From Circinella umbellata (taxonomy: Eukaryota; Mucoromycota; Mucoromycetes; Mucorales; Lichtheimiaceae): DNA of 64,000 nt. The translations under genes and the position numbers were made by a program. This document shows, in pieces, positions 27,447 through 40,201 of this stretch; positions within the stretch are counted from its first letter, which is position 1, and each line of letters opens with the position of its first letter. The DNA lies in assembly GCA_025093555.1 (NCBI GenBank), contig JAIWNF010000040.1, positions 248,001 through 312,000 on the forward strand, in the 5' to 3' direction. The notes under the pieces were generated by a model, which worked only from the letters and a program-made list of their open reading frames with translations, had not been told where the DNA came from and ran no database searches.

Positions 27447-30400
27447 ATTCGTCGTTGTGAATGTATTCCCTTCTTTTTTCCTTTTTGTTTAAACCATATC
27501 ATAAATGTGTATATATTCCCATTTTGAATATATCTTTATTCCTTTTTAAAGTGAGTGATTAAAAAAGAAGCATTATACTGCTCAAGTTGTTGGCTTACCA
27601 TATTCTTATTCTATCGAATTCATTTGAAGTTACACTAAAATTTTCAAATCCCATGATCTTTCTATATACCTTAAATAACTTTTCAATTTTGAACTTCTAT
27701 TCTCGGAATTGTGGTTATAAAAAAAACCGTTTTTTGACACGCTGGTCACAATATCTTGACGTTCAAAGAAAAAAAAAATTGGGCTAAGCCGGAATACCTT
27801 TGTTAGTCAGAATTTGTTTATTTATCATAAGAATAAAAAAGCCTAAAAAACAATAATGCAATGTTTTGGGCTTTTAAAGAAATTTGATCCAAGCTAATGG
27901 TGATATATTTAAATAATAGTAATACTGATAACACTTTTTCGTTCACTTTATTGTTTTTTTTTGTACCATGATAGCCAACTACCAGTAGATAAAACACAAT
28001 TAGAATGTTTATAAGTAAATAATATATATGAAGCAACTAATAAAATATATTATATAATAATAAAAAATTATGAAATCAAAAGAAATATATTACTTATTAA
28101 TTTTAAAAATGAACGTACGTATTCCTTATTATAATTAATGGGTAATAGAACTGTAACCTATATATTCCAATCAAAACATTTATAATGAAAACAACAATAC
28201 CCCGCTCGCGTCGCTACTTTACTACTTTCCATGTTAAGACACGCGCGCCACTCTAGCAAAATGATGTACCACCATAAACTCCTTAATAAATATATAAAAT
28301 AATGATGAAAGTGAATAATGATGGCGTGAGCATCATAACCATATATCATCCATTTATAATAATTTGTTGCACATAAACCTTGATGCATTGATTACGATAC
28401 TTTGTCTGAATTAATGATAAAACCAAATCAGCAGGTTTTGTACAAGTCGTTTTTTCTAGTTGTATTAAATGGGCAAAAAGAGGCTCTTACCAAAAAGTTA
28501 TTGTAACTTTTATGTAAATAATATTTATATATTTAATAATAACATGTCAGAAAAGCATCGTATGTTATTTATGGTCCAACTGTTGAGCTGCACAGGTTTT
28601 AATTTGTATTTGCATACAATATAATCTATGTATGTAGTTTTGTCACTATACCGTTTATAATGTTATAATACGTATACTAGCAAAACGCAACTGACAAATT
28701 GTATCGCCACTTGTCATCTGATGATACTATATCAATGTCAAGATGGAAGTTTTGTAGACTTTTAGTTATTTACATGTGCATTTCTTATATGATGATGCAT
28801 GGCTTGTATTATAAATGTTAGTTTACATAATGTATATATTTATAAAAAGAGCTATACTATATGGACGCCATTAATATTATAAATAGTTATTTCTGATGCA
28901 TTTTAGGAGAGTGCTTTATTTTTATTTATTATCTTGGTATATCTATAGTGTAGCAAATGATATATATTAGGCGGATATTAGTAAACTAAGAAAAATCCGG
29001 ATTTTTTTAAGCACGTACCGGATTTCTGGAATTAAAGGATATATTATTTTGGTAATTTTCGAACAAGTCTACTTAATTGGGATGACTTGTATAACACTGT
29101 GTAAATATATAAAGAAAGTTATTATATGACACAAAAACAAAGCCTCACTTATTACGCGCGAAAATAATGTACAAATATTTTGGGGCCACTAACTATAAAG
29201 AAAGATAAATACCATTATCACATTGGAATTTTTCCCTAAAACTTCGTAGTCTCACGTTTTTTTTTTCTTTTGACTTGGGTGAATGAATAATTTTAATTTT
29301 GCAGAAGGAAGGCTTTTATCTTTTCGTCATCTATAATACAAGCCTACAAGAATTTCCGTGACGTGGAGAACCTTATCCAAAATTGAAATCATTCATTCAG
29401 GCAAGTCAAAAACTACGAGAAAATTAACTACCAGAAAAAAAACTCCATGAAGTTCCTTTTCTCACAAGATGTGAATCCAAAAATAAACATTGAAATTAAC
29501 ATATAATACGAAGATATTCTATAATTGTACAATTTCTTCCTCTCTCTCTATTCTTTAGTTTTTCTCGCATACACATTCGGATCATTTAACAATCTTTCTG
29601 TCCATTCACACGTTTTTTCTTTTTGTTTTCGTTGCTATACTTACTAAACTTCTTGTTGCATATAATATGGGAGGTTACACATTCCACCATCTATCAGTTA
29701 ATGAGACGGATAAAGTATCTCCAATTTAGCGCGCAATTAATATATCATGATGTTGATGGTGTTTATTTAAGTTTCCCTTCTATTGCTAAAATATGTATGT
29801 TTTCCTTTAGAACGTTTAGGGGGGGTATCCTATTCTTATTCTCCATTTCAGGTAATTTAAACTGCATTATGTCATATTAGGATATACTTCTCTTAGAAAT
29901 AAAATTCGCTGCGGTGATAATAAATCGGGGTTAAACAGACATAAATACCCACATATGCATGTGTACGAAAACGTGTAATACATGATGGACATCAAATGCA
30001 CCAACAGCAACAACTCAGCTGCCAAAGAGATCAACAAAGGGCATGTAAGGCGGAAATAAAAAGTATAAAGGGAAAAAGGTAATATTTCAAACATATCCTT
30101 GCCACTGCAGGAAAATCCAATTTGACTCTTAGTATTGTCGTTATTAAAAAAAACCCCAGAGATAATACAGATTAAACTGTAGTACGAATATCAGTAATAC
30201 AAAGAAGATCGCTTTATGTAACTATAAAGAGTAAGAGAAAGAATGTGCCACTTTTAAAAGATGAAGGAGCACTTTTCCTTATTTTGTGAAACATTATTTT
30301 TCAATGGATCACCATATTAGGAAATATTTTTTATGGCGGCCAGAAAAAGGCAAGAAGGCCCTTTTAAGTTTTACTACAAAATGCGACAGATAGTTTTCCC

Positions 30401-30795
30401 TTCAAAAAGGATATTTCTTTTCAACGTCGTTTCTTTTCTTATATTTCAGCCTCTAGAGCAGCGCATTTGAAAAAAAAAATCGTATATATAAAGTCATCGG
30501 ATTATTTTATTAAAATACGTATAAAAAACCGTGCTCTTTTTTTAACCTCTTCACTTTTAATTATTAGAAACCGAAAAAAGTAACAATTTTTGGTTGTAAA
30601 ATTTATCTATTCTCACCTACTCCCTCTCTGTGAGTGTCTCTCTTCCTTACTCTATCTCACACATATACCTAGGACACTTTTTGAAGGAACACCTAACAAT
30701 AACAACATAAACTTTTGCTACTATTATATTTTAGTTCCTATTAGTACTAGTACAAGTACTACTACTATTTAATTATAAACCACGTGATTACAATA
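27447..30795. other. gene-free AT-rich region
   Basis: About 3.3 kb with only short chance frames. An imperfect hairpin (AAAAGCCT... with ...GGGCTTTT) lies at about 27838-27874. An E-box CACGTG at about 30781-30786 sits just before the next ATG. No transposon ends or tRNA were seen. Confidence 0.45.
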
Positions 30796-31884
30796 ATGCA
30801 AATTCAACAGAAAAACGATTATTCTAATACAACCATATCCATCCCATTATCGTTTACAATCTCGAAAACATCTGAGCTACAAATTCAAGATTCTACCAAA
30901 GGTGATATAGTAACTCCACAAGAATGGATCGCTCGAGAATTGGCGCGTATTCGAGAAGACATAACCCCACGACATTGTCCAAATCATGAAGGCCTTCTAG
31001 AAGTGATTGATGGTATGAGCAAATTCCTGAAACAACAAGTTCCACAACATCAATATCAACAAGCTACGTTCGATGAAATTGTGACGGCTAAGCGAGATCG
31101 CGTGATCGCTAAAGAATTGTTAATATTACAACAGCAACAAGAACGACGACTTAACAATAGTAATAACGATAATAACAATAATAATTGTAACACATGTCAA
31201 CAACATAACAATAGTCCTATCAGAGGAGCACCAATAGAAGAAATGAAATTTGATGATATTGCCAATGCACTAGTGCATATCATTCAATATAGTCATCGTC
31301 ATATCCTTCAAAACAAAAATACCAGCAGCAATAACTCTAATACCACCTCTACTCAATTTAATACACCAGATACACCAGATACACAAGATACGCTGACAAT
31401 TCCTTTTAGTACTAACAATAATGCAAATAATAATGATCCTCATCCTGTACAGCTCGTTCGAGTATTTGATGATATACGAATGCTACGAGAACAAGATGGC
31501 GGAAGAATCAAGAACCCGATACTGGCGCAGCAACAGCTATTTTCCATTTTATTTGGGCACGTTCAGCTGACTTCTCAACTATTTAATCCATGGCAAATTA
31601 TTTGTGAATGGGCGAAACAGCTTATTTACACGAAAGATTGGGATAAATGGATGGGATTTGGATTAGATGCATTTATTGAAGCCAAGAATCGCTGTGTTAC
31701 CATCGATACGTTAACGCATAATTCGTCATTGTCACCTAGTAACAGTAGTACCGCTAGCAGTAGCAGCAGGAGCAGCTGTGGTAGTGATCATCCTCATCAG
31801 AATCATAATGGTCAACTTATGATGGAACAGCTACAAGCTCTGTTACAGAGCATTCATTTGGTGGAAAAAACATTTCGTGCCTAA
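30796..31884 (+). CDS. unrecognised Asn/Gln-rich protein
   Basis: This single-exon frame of 362 codons starts at MQIQQKND. I do not recognise the family. Ordered-looking segments are TPQEWIARELARIREDI with CPNHEGLLEVIDGMSKFLKQ, FDEIVTAKRDRVIAKELL, MKFDDIANALVHIIQYSHRHIL, and a Trp-rich part near residues 265-300 (FNPWQIICEWAKQLIY then WDKWMGFGLDAF). Between these are Asn, Gln, Thr and Ser repeats (residues 110-140, 180-215, 315-335). The helical segments conserve reading frame across long repeats, which argues for a real gene. Function is unknown. It converges with the PIG-A gene 195 bp downstream. Upstream 5' exons cannot be excluded. Confidence 0.65.
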   Translation: MQIQQKNDYSNTTISIPLSFTISKTSELQIQDSTKGDIVTPQEWIARELARIREDITPRHCPNHEGLLEVIDGMSKFLKQQVPQHQYQQATFDEIVTAKRDRVIAKELLILQQQQERRLNNSNNDNNNNNCNTCQQHNNSPIRGAPIEEMKFDDIANALVHIIQYSHRHILQNKNTSSNNSNTTSTQFNTPDTPDTQDTLTIPFSTNNNANNNDPHPVQLVRVFDDIRMLREQDGGRIKNPILAQQQLFSILFGHVQLTSQLFNPWQIICEWAKQLIYTKDWDKWMGFGLDAFIEAKNRCVTIDTLTHNSSLSPSNSSTASSSSRSSCGSDHPHQNHNGQLMMEQLQALLQSIHLVEKTFRA

Positions 31885-32079
31885 GCTAATTTTCTTCATG
31901 TTATTACTACTACCATTATTATTATTATTATTATTATTACCATCTATTTACAAAATTTTGTTTCATCCTCTTTTACCCTTTCGCTACCTTTGGTATACAT
32001 AACTGTACACACATACACACTATCTCATGCATGTTTTATATACATATTTATATATATATATATTTGCTTCCCAATGTAA

Positions 32080-34344
32080 TTACTCTTTTATCTTCCTTTT
32101 TTCTCTTGTTAATTTTTCTTCTTCTGTTGTTTCTATCTCTTCTTCCTGTTTGTATTCTTGTAATAAGAATGACCGATTATTAAAGCAGTCGCGATATTGT
32201 TTATAAGGAAATGTTTCTGCACGTTCAATTGCATGGCTTGGCAACATGATTTCTAGAAATATCCAAAACAAATAATCAAGTGCCATTACCATACAAAAGA
32301 TCTTGCCGGCATAAAGACCGCATCCATAATATCGGCGCAATCTTTCAATTAAGGGTGCTTGTTGTGTTTGAGATATCAAGTCATAAACCTATTTTCGACA
32401 GGGTTATAGTTTTTTTTGTATATTATTATTATTGATGTAAGTAGATGGTAATAAAATGCTACTTTCCCATAATGAGTCGTGCTGAGCAGTAATTTCCTTT
32501 TTAAGCATTCCTACCTTTTCGGTTCGTTCAGCTACGTTGGACCAACTATACATATCTTTAAGCTCATCATTAAATCGACTTGGCTTCACTTCTTCATATC
32601 GAATCATGTGTATTGCTTTCGAAATAGCTATAACAAGATCTAAAAAGAGATTGCGAAGAACAACGTTTGTATATGTCCATGTTTAATCTAAACATGATAT
32701 ATTTATTTTCACTATTTTACCGCCCCCACTAATTGACAGCTAAAGTTTTATCACCCGCCTTCTTTCCTAGCAGATATTACTACTTACCATCCTCCTCTGG
32801 CATAGCATAATTGATCATATGACTAGGTAATACTTCGGGAACCCCTCCAACCTTAGTACTAACAACGAATAATCTGATAAAAAACAGGTTGTCTGAGTTT
32901 ATTAATACCTCTTATCTTTTTCAGCACATCCTATTGATGTAAGAACAATGTACATCATAAAATAAAGGAGAAAACTTCTTACCCGGCACATGCAGCTTCA
33001 ACGATCGCAATACAAAAAGCTTCTGTCAAGCTAGTATTAAGGAAAATGTTGCCTTGAACTAGAACATTGCGTACATCATGATGTTTGATAGAACCTAAAA
33101 GTTCAATACGATCATGTAATAAGTGTTTTTCTCTCATTTGTTCTAAATCAATTCTTTTGGGTCCATCACCGCCTAATAAAAAAAATGTTCCATACACAAT
33201 GCTATCAATATGTATACAATAATAAACATATATTTATATATCTCATGTGCATGAATTATTCTTTACCTATGATGAAACGAACATTTCTATACATATTACA
33301 TATTCGTGGAATTATAGCCACAAGTAAATCTGTTCCTTTACGGTAAACTAAACGGCTGATCACCACAATGGTAACTAAATATTGTTAGTCTATATGTATA
33401 TTACTTGTTTTTGACTTTTTATCTTTCCTTGTATAACAACTTACTCCAGTTTGGATCTGCAGCTGATGGATCTGGTTTGAACTGTGAAGCTACCACAGCA
33501 TTGGGTATTACTGATACATTTTTTGGCGACAATGCTGCTCGTAGCACTGTGTTCTCTTTACTATTTTTTTAATAATTCTCATCATGAGTTATGTATATAC
33601 ACGTTTCCCCGAATCGGTCACTATTCCTTTTTTATCATCTACACATTTAGTATTACTTTTCTTTTACCTCGTATGAGAGACACATATAACGTGATCAATA
33701 TCACTCAAAGTGAATTTTAACAACTTATTTGTCAAAATAGAACTAGCATCTGCAAATCCAAATAAAGAATGATCCGTAAAACACACTTTATAACCCATTG
33801 TTTTACCATGTAAAATAGCTTCTTGACACAATGCAGAAAACGCGCCATGACCGTGAATAATATCAATATTTTCACGGATCAAAATATTTCGGAGTAAAGG
33901 AAAGAATCCATAAATAACAGGCAACGTAGCTTCATAATGAATTACCAAAGTAGGAACATAATATACTTTGAGACCATTGGTTAAATAACGAATTCCTGTT
34001 CGATTACCATAGGCATGTGTTGCTATTATAACCTATAAGTACACATTGTGTTAGATTCTTTTCCATTCTACATAATAACGCGACACGTTTTCATAATAGT
34101 GATAGTAATAGTAGTGATAGTAGTAGTAGTAGTAGTAGTAGTATTTTTGAAAAGAAAAGATAGGAAGAGCAAGAAAGGTATGTACTTATGGCATCAACAT
34201 TATGATGAAAGTAACTTTTTTTGTTTTTACCTTATGTCCTCTTTGAATAAGTCGCTGTGATAAATGGTACAAATGACTTTCCACTCCTCCCATGTTGGGA
34301 TAAAAAAAGTCAGAGACCATGCTATAGAGAACAATCAATTGCAT
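32080..34344 (-). CDS. SPT14: GPI-GlcNAc transferase catalytic subunit PIG-A/SPT14/GPI3
   Basis: Eight exons, 34344-34231, 34032-33668, 33560-33445, 33374-33267, 33172-32983, 32873-32788, 32639-32515 and 32388-32080, encode 470 residues (human PIG-A 484). The family hallmarks are clear: [88 protein letters not shown] (the EX7E motif of GT4 enzymes) and [12 protein letters not shown]. The C-terminal hydrophobic segment near residues 395-420 is the ER anchor. The enzyme transfers GlcNAc from UDP-GlcNAc to phosphatidylinositol on the cytosolic ER face. I chose MQLIVLYS at 34344 because it supplies the first beta strand. MVSDFF at 34320 is the alternative. Confidence 0.95.
34095..34143. repeat. 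(TAG)n-rich trinucleotide repeat
   Basis: This imperfect then perfect TAG repeat lies in the first intron of the PIG-A gene. Confidence 0.8.
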
Positions 34345-35482
34345 TTTTTTAGTTAATTTGGTAGAATGTATAAAAGTATGACATAAATATATTTAAGTTC
34401 TCATCTGTTGAATAATTCATAAAAGTATATACCAAATGTTATACAACATATTGCAGCATGGAGGATGGATGAAGTGGTGATAATAGTAATGCTAAAAAAA
34501 ATAGACTAGTCAGTTGGATTAAATTATAGTTTGGGTGCCGCGAGATTCTGTGATCAGAGCAAACAAATTATTCGTCGCATGCACACAATATTAGGCTGCC
34601 GTTTTTTTTCCGACTTTTAATGTGAGATACTCCTAGTATTCTTTTGTATACAATTTTCATACATTAAGTTTGTAAGTATCGATTCAAGTATAGAAGATAA
34701 AGAATAATATAGTGTTGTATATTTATGTTTTCTTACACGTGGTATAATTTACAATGATAAAACTGACATATGCTAAACATAATATTGAAACTAAAGAGTA
34801 TTTGAAATACAGTGTGTGATTAGTTTAAAATTTAAGTTTATTAAGATGGAAGACTAGTGGACCTTCGCCTATAGGCCTGTGGTCGCTTCCTTGCGGTGCG
34901 TTAGGATTAAGAGCAAGTGTATATATACATACATATAAATATAAGGGGTAGAAAATAAAAACTGAAAAAACCCAGTATGGGAAAGTGTGTGATTATGTAG
35001 TAAAGGTTTTCTTTCTTTTATCAATAGCAAAGATTGTTAATCACTAACGAATAGGTCGAATATGCGTGCATGAAAGTTTGTAATATAATCTATAAAAAGT
35101 AGCTATTGTCATTATATCAAGGTACAGTAGTTCAAAGACTATTCATTTATTTATCTAGTACTAAATAACCGATATCTCTTTAGGACAAGTCAGCTGACTA
35201 GTTTGGGATTATTGTATTAAAGGGAAGCTTGCCGAACAAGATAAAGATACAAATAATGAATACTAAGCTAGAATTTTGCTATTAAATTATTTTTCGAATA
35301 AACGCTCTTATGGCCTCCATGAGCTTAGTAAGGTAAAGGAGAGGGAAGAAACTAGATATATTAGAGTGAGTCAGATCGAGAATAGAGCAGTAGACAACAA
35401 GTGCCAGAACCATGTGACAGCTGCATTAAAATTTTATTGAGAGTGCTGTTAGTAGAGAGCAGGTCCATCAACCATCTTAGAG
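34345..35482. other. gene-free region left of the MITE candidate
   Basis: No gene was seen. TAAGAGCAAGTG at 34908-34919 is a 12-bp inverted match to CACTTGCTCTTA at 35663-35674, which may be another repeat end. The sequence around 34855-34905 is locally GC-richer. Confidence 0.4.
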
Positions 35483-35669
35483 TATATGCAGTGGGGGCTG
35501 TAAATCACCCAGGGCTGTAACTTTACAGCCTAGTTTTTACAGCGAAGTTGGTACAACGGTGGTTGTAACTTGAGCTGTAAAATTAAAACCATGGACATCA
35601 GGCTATAAAGTTACAGCCGAAAAAAAAATTTAAAGTTACAGTTTTTTTCAACACCACCCCTGCACTTGC
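35483..35669. mobile_element. candidate hAT-type MITE
   Basis: A 187-bp segment is flanked by identical 8-bp direct repeats TCTTAGAG (35475-35482 and 35670-35677). These have central TA, the NNNTANNN pattern of Buster-type hAT targets. The ends are imperfect inverted repeats around TGCAGTGGGG and its counterpart CCCCTGCA. Inside are two near-identical 18-bp palindromes with GGCTGTAA/TTACAGCC arms, at 35513-35530 (perfect) and 35601-35618 (one mismatch). No coding capacity. The duplication and palindromes are seen; superfamily assignment is inference. Confidence 0.55.
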
Positions 35670-35677
35670 TCTTAGAG

Positions 35678-36428
35678 AGGGTCGATGGCTGGCCCCTATT
35701 TATACAATACTTTTGTTAGATCTCAAGCAGTAGCTATAGATTATTTAATATAATATACATAATATGATAAAGTTGAAGAAGCCCGTGCAGACTTTGAATT
35801 CAATTGATGTATTCAAGGGGGGAATATAGCAAAATTTTTTAGTATAAAGCCCAAACATAATGAATAACTCACTGGTGGAGATTGATACGTACATAATCGT
35901 ACGAGATTTTAGATTGTTTTCAGCGCATTGTCTACCTCCACATCTCTGATAATTTTATAGAATTGTACTAAATCTGCTATCATAACAATTGCAAATAGTG
36001 ACAAATTTACATTTTTGATACTAGGCGATGTGATATAAGCCAGGTTCTCATATTACATACGTAGTACAATCTAGCTTTTGTTTTGTGATCCAATATTAAA
36101 AATACAACAACCAAGCATTTTTATATTAATACTAGCCATTTTTACAAGAATATTGGTAACATAGAAAATTATTTATTTCAGTTTGCTAGTACCCTTTAGC
36201 GCAATTGAGTATTTATACATTCAGCAACAAAAAAATTATATATGTATCTACAAAGGACATACGACTATGGCACTAAACAGCAGTTATAAACGTTCTTTTT
36301 TGTGGCTCAAAAAATAGTTTAGAGCAGCTTAAACAAGCGGATATATTGTTATTGTATTATTATTATTATTATTATTTTTTATTTTTATTTATACAAAATA
36401 TTTTACATACACGTTTTTTTTGTTACTA
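35678..36428. other. gene-free region downstream of the MFS gene
   Basis: AT-rich, with an ATT repeat at about 36356-36377 just past the MFS stop codon. Nothing else was recognised. Confidence 0.4.
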
Positions 36429-38700
36429 TTAATCCTTTTGTTCTTTTTTGGCTTCTTCTTTGAGAATACGCTGTGTTCTCCATTCATTACCATACTTCAT
36501 TAATATAGGTATAATTAGGTTAGATAGCATTAGAAACCCGCTCAAAATTGTGTAAGTCCATCCAGGTCCGACGAGTTTTGTTGCCGGATACATTAATAAA
36601 GAACCAACAGCACTAATAATAGTGATAGTATAAGTTTGACTTCGATGCACATATCTAGACAAAAGACTGTCATTTTTTTTAATAAAGTAAAACGTACCCA
36701 AATAATTGACGAAATAAACCAGCAGAGGCAGCAACAGAAGCGCCTTTATCAGGTCGAAGATCAGTTAGCAAGCACCGTGTAGCAGAATTCATGCATTGTA
36801 CATTGAAGCTTACTGTATACATGAAATAATATTTTTCTTAGTATATTAATAAAATAGAAACTAAGAAACAAACTTAATTAAAAAAAAGACTTTTAACTTA
36901 CCGATAAATTGGATAACAAGGGGAACAGCAATATTAGTATTCAATGTAAAACTCCAGCCATACGCTATTGTCACTGCTTGAGCAACAATAGCATTTGACC
37001 ATACAGCTTGTAATCGAGCATGATAAATAGGAAAGTCCAACGGTATTTTATTGTTTTGTCCAGTTGACTTCTGCTTCTTTTTGTTGTTTGCATTGTCACA
37101 ATCATACTTTTTAGCCATTCGTTGGAATACATAGTTCAAATATTGTCCAGCACCAAGACCTCCTACAACTGCACCACCTGTCAATGCAAGATAACAAAGT
37201 CCAATTTTCTGCTCATCTAAATGATAGTAATCACGAAACAAATAAGGCATGTGGATCATAAAGCAACCTTGAGATCCAAAATAAAGTCCTTCGATAAGCA
37301 TAATCAATGCAAAATCAGGCATTCGCAAATAACGATAAGATTCGCGAAAATCAGGGATACGTCGAAAACGAGTCTTGATTGCCATTATACTACTGTTCTC
37401 AACAGTGGGTGTTTGACTGGCAATTTCTAAATCCGAGCGATTTTTTTTTTGGTCTTGCTTTCGTTTGAACCATTGAAGAGGTGTTGGGTTATAATAACCA
37501 CCAACTAAGGTACGTAAAGTTTCTGGTAAAAAAAGGCTGATCATAATAAATCCGAAACAGGTTGTAATGACCAAAATCCAAAATGACCATCTTTTAAAAA
37601 ATGAAATTAGTTGAAGAGTAAAACTAATAATAATCAGGGCCCGTGTATACTTTACCGCCATGATAAATACTGTGCAATAATACCACCGAAAACTGGGCCC
37701 ATGACACTACAGACTTTATATCCTAAATCATAAAATGAGCTATATCCAGCACGGCTATGGAGTAAAAAATCATGTGGCGAAAATTATTAGTACATCAATG
37801 TTTTTGTATCGAGGTAGATCATATGGTTTATACATATAACTAACAACATACGTAGCTGGAACAGATATGTCACTAATTACGCCATTGCCTAAAATTTTAT
37901 TTTAAGAAAGATTTATAGCATATTGTTTTGTAAATAAAATGACAGTTTTGTATTATATAAATTATTATTATACAACAATACTTGTTTTTCTTGGAGGAAA
38001 CATAAATGCTAACCTATTGTTTGGATCGACATTCCACCAAATCCTTGCACCATTCGTATGCCAATGAGTGCACCAATAGTTGGTGATACAGCAATACCGG
38101 CACAGCCGGCTGCAGATATAATCATAGTAATCATATAAGCTGGTCTTCTTCCCCATTGATCAGAAAGTGCACCCCAAAGCGTTGGAGAAAATGCTTGTAC
38201 AACTTTGTATACTGCAACTGTAATATTCACCATATTAGCTGTAGTATTAAACTCCTACATATATATATAAATATAGAAAGCAATATCATCAAGTTGTTGT
38301 TGTTTTTTATGACAGCAAATTATTATTAAATAGGAGTAGTATTACTATAGAAACTTACATTTTCTATAGAAACAAGTGAAGGATAATAGATCTGCACAGG
38401 TAACGCTGAAGCCATAATAGCAATACATGATAAAAATACAATAAATAATCGTTCTCGGCCACCAAAACTAACATCTAATGTCGTAGTAGAGTGTTCATCA
38501 AGATCTCCATTCCCAGATTGTGACATTGGGCTAATAGTATCATGATGTTCTGGTACATCTTCCGGTAAGTTTACTGTTAAACTACTATTTTGTTGTGACG
38601 GATTAGATTTGTTGTTATTGTCGTTGTTGATGTATGGTTTAGAAGTAGTTATATAATATTTCTCTTCATTATTATAATAATTAGAACTATTAGTATTCAT
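36429..38700 (-). CDS. DHA1-type MFS multidrug/polyamine transporter
   Basis: Seven exons, 38700-38359, 38254-38014, 37888-37852, 37754-37656, 37590-36902, 36812-36698 and 36654-36429, encode 582 residues. The N-terminal 80 residues are Asn/Ser-rich and cytosolic. TM1 begins FIVFLSCIAIMASALPVQIYYPS. The antiporter signatures are GALSDQWGRRPAY after TM2, the TM4 region IRMVQGFGG, and motif C-like GYKVCSVMGPVFGG in TM5. A large charged loop separates the two six-helix halves. The match is to the DHA1 group that includes yeast Qdr and Dtr1; the substrate is unknown. Exon 3 is only 37 nt. An in-frame ATG at 38787 would add a Phe/Leu-rich leader, but that stretch looks like pyrimidine-rich 5' untranslated sequence, so 38700 was preferred. 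Confidence 0.88.
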
Positions 38701-39468
38701 TGCATATAGTATTATAAATGTAAATAGGAAGAGGGAGAGGAGAAGAGAGAAAAAAAAAGAAAGAAAAAAATATTTACTCTTAGTCAATCGATCGATTGTC
38801 AGAAATTATTTATAACTACTCTTTGAAATGTTGTAAATCACCTTAGCATATATGTAATGAATAAGGACAACTATGTATAACTTTATATAATGTTGATAGC
38901 CAACATTATAAATTATGATGTTGTATATAATAATTTTGAAAACGTACATATAATACTATATGCGCCAGATGTGGCTATTCTTTTATTTTATTATGCAATG
39001 TCATGCAGTGATAATATATTTTTTTTCTTGTTTTTGTGTTTTGTGTACTTTTTCGTTCGTTCTTTTTCATTATAAACATTTTTTTTGTTGAAGATCGCTC
39101 TATTTTTTATCCTTTTTTTTACAAGAAGCAAAAAAAGTTAATACATGTATGATTCGATAGGATTATGTGTATTTTAAAGTGTACGCCTCATACCAGTACA
39201 CCTCCTGCAGAAAAATATTGGATCTACAAAAAGGGGCTCCCAAGATTTTAAAGAGTAAAAAAGAGATACGTACGCTATTATTTTTTTATAAGGTTAAAAT
39301 CTGGCCCGGTTACTATAATTTCTTATTAATATTATTTTAGAGCCAAGAAGACTAGGACTGTTACCTCGAGAACTAAAGCACATAATATAATGTAGTAGGA
39401 AATAAAAAAAAATCGTCATTGCCAACGACAGTTACAATGAGAGCCAAACGAATATGATAATGGTAATA

Positions 39469-39513
<45 letters not shown>

Positions 39514-40201
39514 ATATATTTACAAACACATCAATAATAATAACCGACTGCATAAGTATGATCTTCTAATGATCTGGCTTTTATGTATGTTGATACTTGG
39601 TTGCTAAATGCTTTATTTGTGTTCTATTGTTGTATTGTTACTGTTTATATTATTGCTAACATTGACAAGGAGAATGTATTCAAATAATAACAGATCATTT
39701 GTTACAGAAAAGAAAATTATTAAGAATATTTTCTTTTACAGCCTATGTTTTAATTTACCATCAAATGAGGTTATCCTCTTGACGAGTAAAGGTATATCGT
39801 TATAATCTGTTAACCTACGTGTGAAGGACTATCGTGAGCAAAAAAAAGGAGCAGGGATCGGCAAATACTAATGTGCGACGGAAGAGAGATTCGCTGCATT
39901 TTTCTTTTACTTTTTTATTGAAGTCATCAAATAGCAAATCTCATATACATACCTGACACTTATATTTAATTTTCAATTAATGTAGACTACTAATCAGAAA
40001 AAAGCAAAAAATGTAGAATTCATTTAATCTAGTTAAATAATTTGAAAAAGTCATTATCAATAACAATAGGATAAGAGTAATGGCAACGGATATGTATACG
40101 ATGCATGACGAAAACATTAAGGTACGTACCGCCGCAAAAAAAAATGCATAAAGTAGACAAATAGTAAATCTTTGAATAAATAAAATATAAAGTTATTATT
40201 A
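38701..40201. other. gene-free region
   Basis: Upstream flank of the MFS gene. It contains the long AT microsatellite at 39473-39509. No coding signal was seen. Confidence 0.45.
39473..39509. repeat. (AT)18 microsatellite
   Basis: This is a perfect AT dinucleotide run of about 37 nt. Confidence 0.92.

Noticed and set aside
27838..27874. imperfect hairpin near the sugar-transporter 3' side considered as a terminator
   Set aside because: It lies about 400 bp past the stop in a eukaryotic genome where hairpin terminators are not expected; arms are A/T-biased and imperfect.
34855..34912. GC-richer segment considered as a tRNA or small RNA
   Set aside because: No acceptor stem pairing or T-loop consensus could be arranged into a cloverleaf.
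38701..38787. N-terminal extension of the DHA1 transporter from ATG 38787
   Set aside because: It would add a Phe/Leu/Ser-rich leader read from a purine-rich (pyrimidine on the other strand) 5' tract; the downstream ATG at 38700 fits family topology better.
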